From NCBI GenBank assembly GCA_021414245.1, contig JAIOOU010000003.1, positions 310,001 to 374,000 of the forward strand: 64,000 nucleotides of DNA, written 5' to 3'. Every line of letters starts with the position of its first letter. The stretch's first letter is position 1. The DNA comes from Chloroflexota bacterium. Lineage in GTDB: Bacteria > Chloroflexota > Anaerolineae > Anaerolineales > Villigracilaceae. The notes under the pieces were generated by a model. It was not told the DNA's origin and did no database searches. It was given only the letters and a program-made list of their open reading frames with translations. The position numbers and the translations under genes are program-made. Positions 61,201 through 64,000 of the stretch are shown here, piece by piece.

Positions 61201-64000
61201 CTTCCTCCGCCTGTTCGCGTTCGGTGATATCGCGGATGTTCAGGACGATGCCCCGCACAGCAGGTTCGTTGAGCAAATTCGTGCCAATGGTGTCAAGAAT
61301 GTGCCAGGATCCATCCCGATGACGACCACGTGCTTGGATGCTCTCGGTGGAGACTCCCGGTTCCTGCAGGCGGGACGTCAGGGCATCCAGTACCTCGGGA
61401 AGATCGTCCGGGTGCACCCAATCCGTAAAAGGTATTCCTGTAACCTCGGTTGAGTCGTAACCAAGAATTCTGCTGGCGGATGGGCTTGCAAACTGGATCA
61501 ATCCCTGTGGGTCGATCACGACGATTAGATCGCCGGTATTCGCGATCAGTGCCCGGAAACGTTTTTCGCTTTGCTGCAGGGCTTCCTCTCCAAGCTTGCG
61601 CTCTGTGATATCCATGGTGGTGACAATGACTTTTGAAAAATCTTCCTCGTAGCCGGGAGCCACGGACCAGCTCAGGCTGATTTGAATGGGTTTGCCCCGG
61701 ACAGTCCTGTCAATACCCTCCCAGGTATGGCTGAGCTTCCCTTCCGAGATTGCGATCAAAGCGTCGTTAAGATGCTCCACTTCGTTTTCCGTCAGACCTT
61801 CATCCATGCTCTTATAAAGATCTTCCTTGGTTTCAGCCATGTACATCTTGAGGGTGGCCTGGTTCACATTTAATATCTTGATCATCGTGGCGCAGGCAAG
61901 GAAGGCTTCCGGATTGCTCTTGAAATATCTGCGCAGATCGGTGATGCCCTGCCTTTTCAGGTCATCCAGGTAGCTTTTGGCCTCGGAAAAATCCTCCTCC
62001 CAGATCGAAATTGGCATGTCTTCAAAGAGGGCCCGATAATTCTGTTCACTTTTCCGCAGTCTCTGTTCTGATTCCTCGCGTTTCGTGATGTCATTTGCAA
62101 GTACAAGTATGGCTTGCCGTCCGGAAAATTCCACTTTATGGGCGATGATTTCCACAAAAATTACAGAGCCATCCTTTTTAACGTGGTGCCAGGTCTCTAT
62201 TTCCTCGATCCCGCTTCTGAGCTTTGAAGCATATTCCAGAAACTGTTGGATTTCTTCCTGTGGACGGATGTCTGCCACGGTCATGGATAAGAATTCCTCG
62301 GTGGAATAACCATAATGATTTATGGTTGCATCATTTACTTGCAGGAACTTGAGGGTCTCCAAATCGTAGATCCACATTGGCAATGGGTTGTTTTTGAACA
62401 ACAGCCGGTATTTTTCCTCGCTGTCGCGCAGCATTTCCTCCATTTGTTTTCGTTCTGTGATGTTTTCGTGCGAAACAACAACCCAGGTCCGCCCGGTGTT
62501 TTCAAAACTTGTGATGCGTGCAACGAACCAGCGTTTCTGGTCCTGGGCATGACAGGGGTATTCAATCCGGGCTTCGTCCTTTGTGCCATTCAGTGCTTTC
62601 CGGATCGCTCCTGCTACAAGTGCCGCTGCACTGGCGGAAGTCTCCTCTGCCGAATCGCAGATATCCAGATAGTTTGTCCCGATGCAGTGATTGGCATGAA
62701 CCAGGTTGTTTTGGGCCCCGAAATTCCGCCAGGCCGAGTTGACTTGAACGATCGTTCCCTTATTGTCAAGAATGGCGATGTGAGCTGAAAGCGCATCCTG
62801 GACACTCTGCAGGAAGCCCCCTGCATTTTGCAATCCTTCTTCTGCCAGCTTTCTCTTAGTAATGTCCGTGGCGATTCCTGCAATACTTTTCAATCCGCCT
62901 GTGGTGTCGTATATGGGAAAAGCTCGATCCCATACCCAGTGTGTCGAGCCATCTGCATGTTTGACGCGGTACTCCATTTCGGTCTTTTCCCCGCGGGCCT
63001 GTTTTTTTAGCACCGCTTCAACCATTGGCTGGTCTGCAGGGTCGATGCTATCAATAAAATCATCCACGTCCTTTAACGAACGTCCCCAGACTTTTTTATG
63101 ACCAGGGCTGATGTATTGATCGATTTTGCTTATTGGTTCTGTGATCCAGAAAACTTCTTCGATATTATTAACAAGATCCTTGAAGAGCTGCTCTGAATTA
63201 TGCAGTTCCTCCTCCATTCTTTTACGCTCTGTGATATCCCGGTAATTTACGACAATGGCCTGGATACTGGGTATATCCAGCATGTTACTCGCAATCGCTT
63301 CCGCCCAGCGCCAAGTTCCATCGTTGTGTTTCAACCGAAAGATTCCGGACTTCCGGGTGCCGGGTTTTTGGGTTAGATCTGTGAATAAATCCTGGATTTT
63401 CTCGACGTCGTCCGGGTGCAATAATTCAAGGATATTACGCCCAATGAAATCATTTGGGGCATAATCCAGATTGCGTATGACGGAAGGACTCTCCCATATC
63501 AAAGTCCCGTCCGCTTTAAGCAGGGATATATCATCCAGGCCATTCTCGATCAGAGCGCGAAAACGTTGTTCGCTGGCAAGCACGGCGTCCTGAGCCATTT
63601 TACGATCAGTGATATCGATCATGGTTGACAGGATCGCAGATTGACCGTTGTATTCAATTTGATCTGTGAATAATTGGACCCATGCTGTTGAGCCATCCTT
63701 GCGCAGGATTCTGGTTTCCAAATAAGGCTGAACCCATTCACCCGCCTCGCGTTTTTTCATGCGTTCTTTGGAAAGAGCGCGATCATCCGGATGGGTAATG
63801 GCAAGGATTTGCCGGTCCGACATGGCCTTAAGCTCCTGATATGTATATCCATGTATTTTACTTAGGGCCGGATTAGCATATACGATTTTTCCTTCCTGAA
63901 AAATCGCAACCCCCTGAATTGAATTCTCCACGAGGACACGATTGATCGATTCGATTTGCCTTCTCTCCCTCCTTATTTTCGCCTGTTCAAGCTCACGTTC
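58244..64000 (-). CDS. Multi-PAS hybrid histidine kinase, N-terminus outside the window
   Basis: The frame is open to the right edge (reads ERELEQAKIRRERRQ at the edge), so the gene is partial; 1,918 residues are visible. They hold eight PAS/PAC units, a GAF domain (about 1070-1250), two more PAS units, a HisKA domain (phospho-His about 1546 in 'ATMSHELRTPLNS'), HATPase ('DQGIGIAQQDIQRIF', 'GTGLGLALV') and a C-terminal receiver ('LILMDVMMPVMNG'). Each PAS ends in a 'DITxRK' motif. No membrane helix is visible, so it may be a cytoplasmic sensor of small ligands or redox. It overlaps the next gene by 11 bases and probably leads the relay. Confidence 0.92.
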   Translation of the reverse strand, partial: ERELEQAKIRRERRQIESINRVLVENSIQGVAIFQEGKIVYANPALSKIHGYTYQELKAMSDRQILAITHPDDRALSKERMKKREAGEWVQPYLETRILRKDGSTAWVQLFTDQIEYNGQSAILSTMIDITDRKMAQDAVLASEQRFRALIENGLDDISLLKADGTLIWESPSVIRNLDYAPNDFIGRNILELLHPDDVEKIQDLFTDLTQKPGTRKSGIFRLKHNDGTWRWAEAIASNMLDIPSIQAIVVNYRDITERKRMEEELHNSEQLFKDLVNNIEEVFWITEPISKIDQYISPGHKKVWGRSLKDVDDFIDSIDPADQPMVEAVLKKQARGEKTEMEYRVKHADGSTHWVWDRAFPIYDTTGGLKSIAGIATDITKRKLAEEGLQNAGGFLQSVQDALSAHIAILDNKGTIVQVNSAWRNFGAQNNLVHANHCIGTNYLDICDSAEETSASAAALVAGAIRKALNGTKDEARIEYPCHAQDQKRWFVARITSFENTGRTWVVVSHENITERKQMEEMLRDSEEKYRLLFKNNPLPMWIYDLETLKFLQVNDATINHYGYSTEEFLSMTVADIRPQEEIQQFLEYASKLRSGIEEIETWHHVKKDGSVIFVEIIAHKVEFSGRQAILVLANDITKREESEQRLRKSEQNYRALFEDMPISIWEEDFSEAKSYLDDLKRQGITDLRRYFKSNPEAFLACATMIKILNVNQATLKMYMAETKEDLYKSMDEGLTENEVEHLNDALIAISEGKLSHTWEGIDRTVRGKPIQISLSWSVAPGYEEDFSKVIVTTMDITERKLGEEALQQSEKRFRALIANTGDLIVVIDPQGLIQFASPSASRILGYDSTEVTGIPFTDWVHPDDLPEVLDALTSRLQEPGVSTESIQARGRHRDGSWHILDTIGTNLLNEPAVRGIVLNIRDITEREQAEEALRTSEAQFRAIFEGAAIGMALVDETGHPVRQNPALHELLGYDEQELSKMIFTDFTHPDDANIDWALWQELISGKRESYQIEKRFIHKDGHTIWVKLVTSIIRGKDGIFSFGVGMVEDITERKQAEMQIKYQLAELEALYENGLAISRLLEPKQIARRMVEVIDQKLDWHHAAIRLYDAETDHLELLALNSPGSSEAQTNEQIKRINQSISTPDKGLSGWVIRHGEVVRIGKLKDDPRYLETYPGIKSGLYVPIRSGDEIIGSIAVESEQENAFSQRDEHTLTTLANQAAISFVNARLYLLLQKGLDERHRAEEEVRKLNIDLEHRVAERTVQIEATKRRLELAAMAGQIGVWEYNPRSNRVIWDERMHIIHQIPFGDFDGTSESWAQLIHPDDLEKSQINKQLAFTQSLLINNEYRILLPNGSTRDIHSNSITVFSEDGIPDRIIGINMDITDRKQIEQSLRESEAYARLLFDAVQDPVSVTEANLDGKIVDVNEMFEKEYGILRDEARGKRISELGIYPETELAKREIYLAEILQGHAAQPVELQYYKRGERIKTLEFHSYPIVTFGRQLILNTSHDITQHKRAEETQRLAKSEMERALRIKNEFLATMSHELRTPLNSILGISESLEEQIAGVLNEKQQKYIGIIRESGRHLLELINDILDLSKIEAGRMELDIHHVAVGKICESSLRLVRELGQKKSLNVSFNLDGQVHIVSCDERRMKQCLVNLLSNAVKFTPPGSRIGLDVTGFPERNEVEFTVWDQGIGIAQQDIQRIFKPFVQLDAGLTREYQGTGLGLALVAQIANMHGGRIRVESASGSGSRFTITLPWPPEAQAILSKGTAPISMLPIQRSDKNRNGRILLVEDTDVVVQLISEYLRYKGYEVILAQNGAEGLELASQEHPDLILMDVMMPVMNGLEATEKIRLDPSLKITPIIALTALAMSGDMERCLAAGMNDYLSKPIQLQNLADMIEKYLGPTREKSNEK

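Overview
The window looks like a piece of a Gram-negative-type or monoderm environmental bacterium of the Chloroflexota, most likely class Anaerolineae. This is an inference from gene content: BY-kinases opening with a short Wzz helix, Thr/Pro-rich 'TPTxT' linkers on secreted proteins, SdrD-B repeat giants, DUF4012 and DUF2723 membrane proteins, and very large multi-PAS kinases. No rRNA, tRNA, CRISPR array or insertion sequence was seen, so the taxon is not proven. Coding density is very high; no gene-free stretch exceeds about 270 bases.

Layout. (1) 1-3.7 kb, minus strand: a four-gene housekeeping operon (nitroreductase, ADP-forming acyl-CoA synthetase, MOSC protein, small membrane protein). 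(2) 3.8-4.9 kb, minus: an anchored secreted protein, divergent from the next block. (3) 5.1-36.2 kb, plus: a large exopolysaccharide or O-antigen-like locus. It starts with a Wzz/BY-kinase, a low-molecular-weight tyrosine phosphatase, a NusG-like antiterminator and a Wzm/Wzt ABC exporter. It continues through an AT-rich cassette of glycosyltransferases, FkbM methyltransferases, a deacetylase, an acyltransferase and a Wzy/WaaL-like protein (about 10.3-27.2 kb). It returns to higher GC for a GT2, a methyltransferase, a domain-permuted phosphoglycosyl transferase, three nucleotide-sugar genes (nucleotidyltransferase, LegB-like dehydratase, DegT aminotransferase), a second BY-kinase and a LysM protein. 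Most genes overlap by 1-14 bases and look translationally coupled.

(4) 36.3-52.7 kb, plus: a lasso-peptide biosynthetic locus. It holds a PF14907-type nucleotidyltransferase, a 2,888-residue secreted protein (SdrD-B repeats, GEVED-like domain, Thr/Pro linker, C25 gingipain-like peptidase), an asparagine-synthase-like lasso cyclase, a 63-residue precursor, an HprK-like kinase, a PqqD-like recognition protein (B1), a transglutaminase-like leader peptidase (B2) and a DUF4012 membrane protein. The precursor fits the lasso leader rule (Tyr -17, Pro -14, Leu -12, Thr -2), and its core predicts an eight-residue Gly1-Asp8 ring with a proline-rich tail. (5) 52.8-55.4 kb: a secreted protein of two Cys-rich repeats and a DUF2723 membrane glycosyltransferase. 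(6) 55.5-64 kb, minus: a signalling operon with a hybrid histidine kinase carrying ten visible PAS domains (cut by the window edge), a response-regulator/histidine-kinase fusion, a NarL-type regulator and an HD-GYP regulator.

How it may work together (inference). The kinase/phosphatase pair tunes polymer export through Wzm/Wzt. The variable cassette sets the polymer structure, and the Wzt C-terminal domain, which shares the cassette's AT-rich composition, recognises a chain end perhaps capped by an FkbM methyl group. The lasso locus lies directly downstream on the same strand and makes a small knotted peptide. No dedicated lasso ABC exporter is visible.
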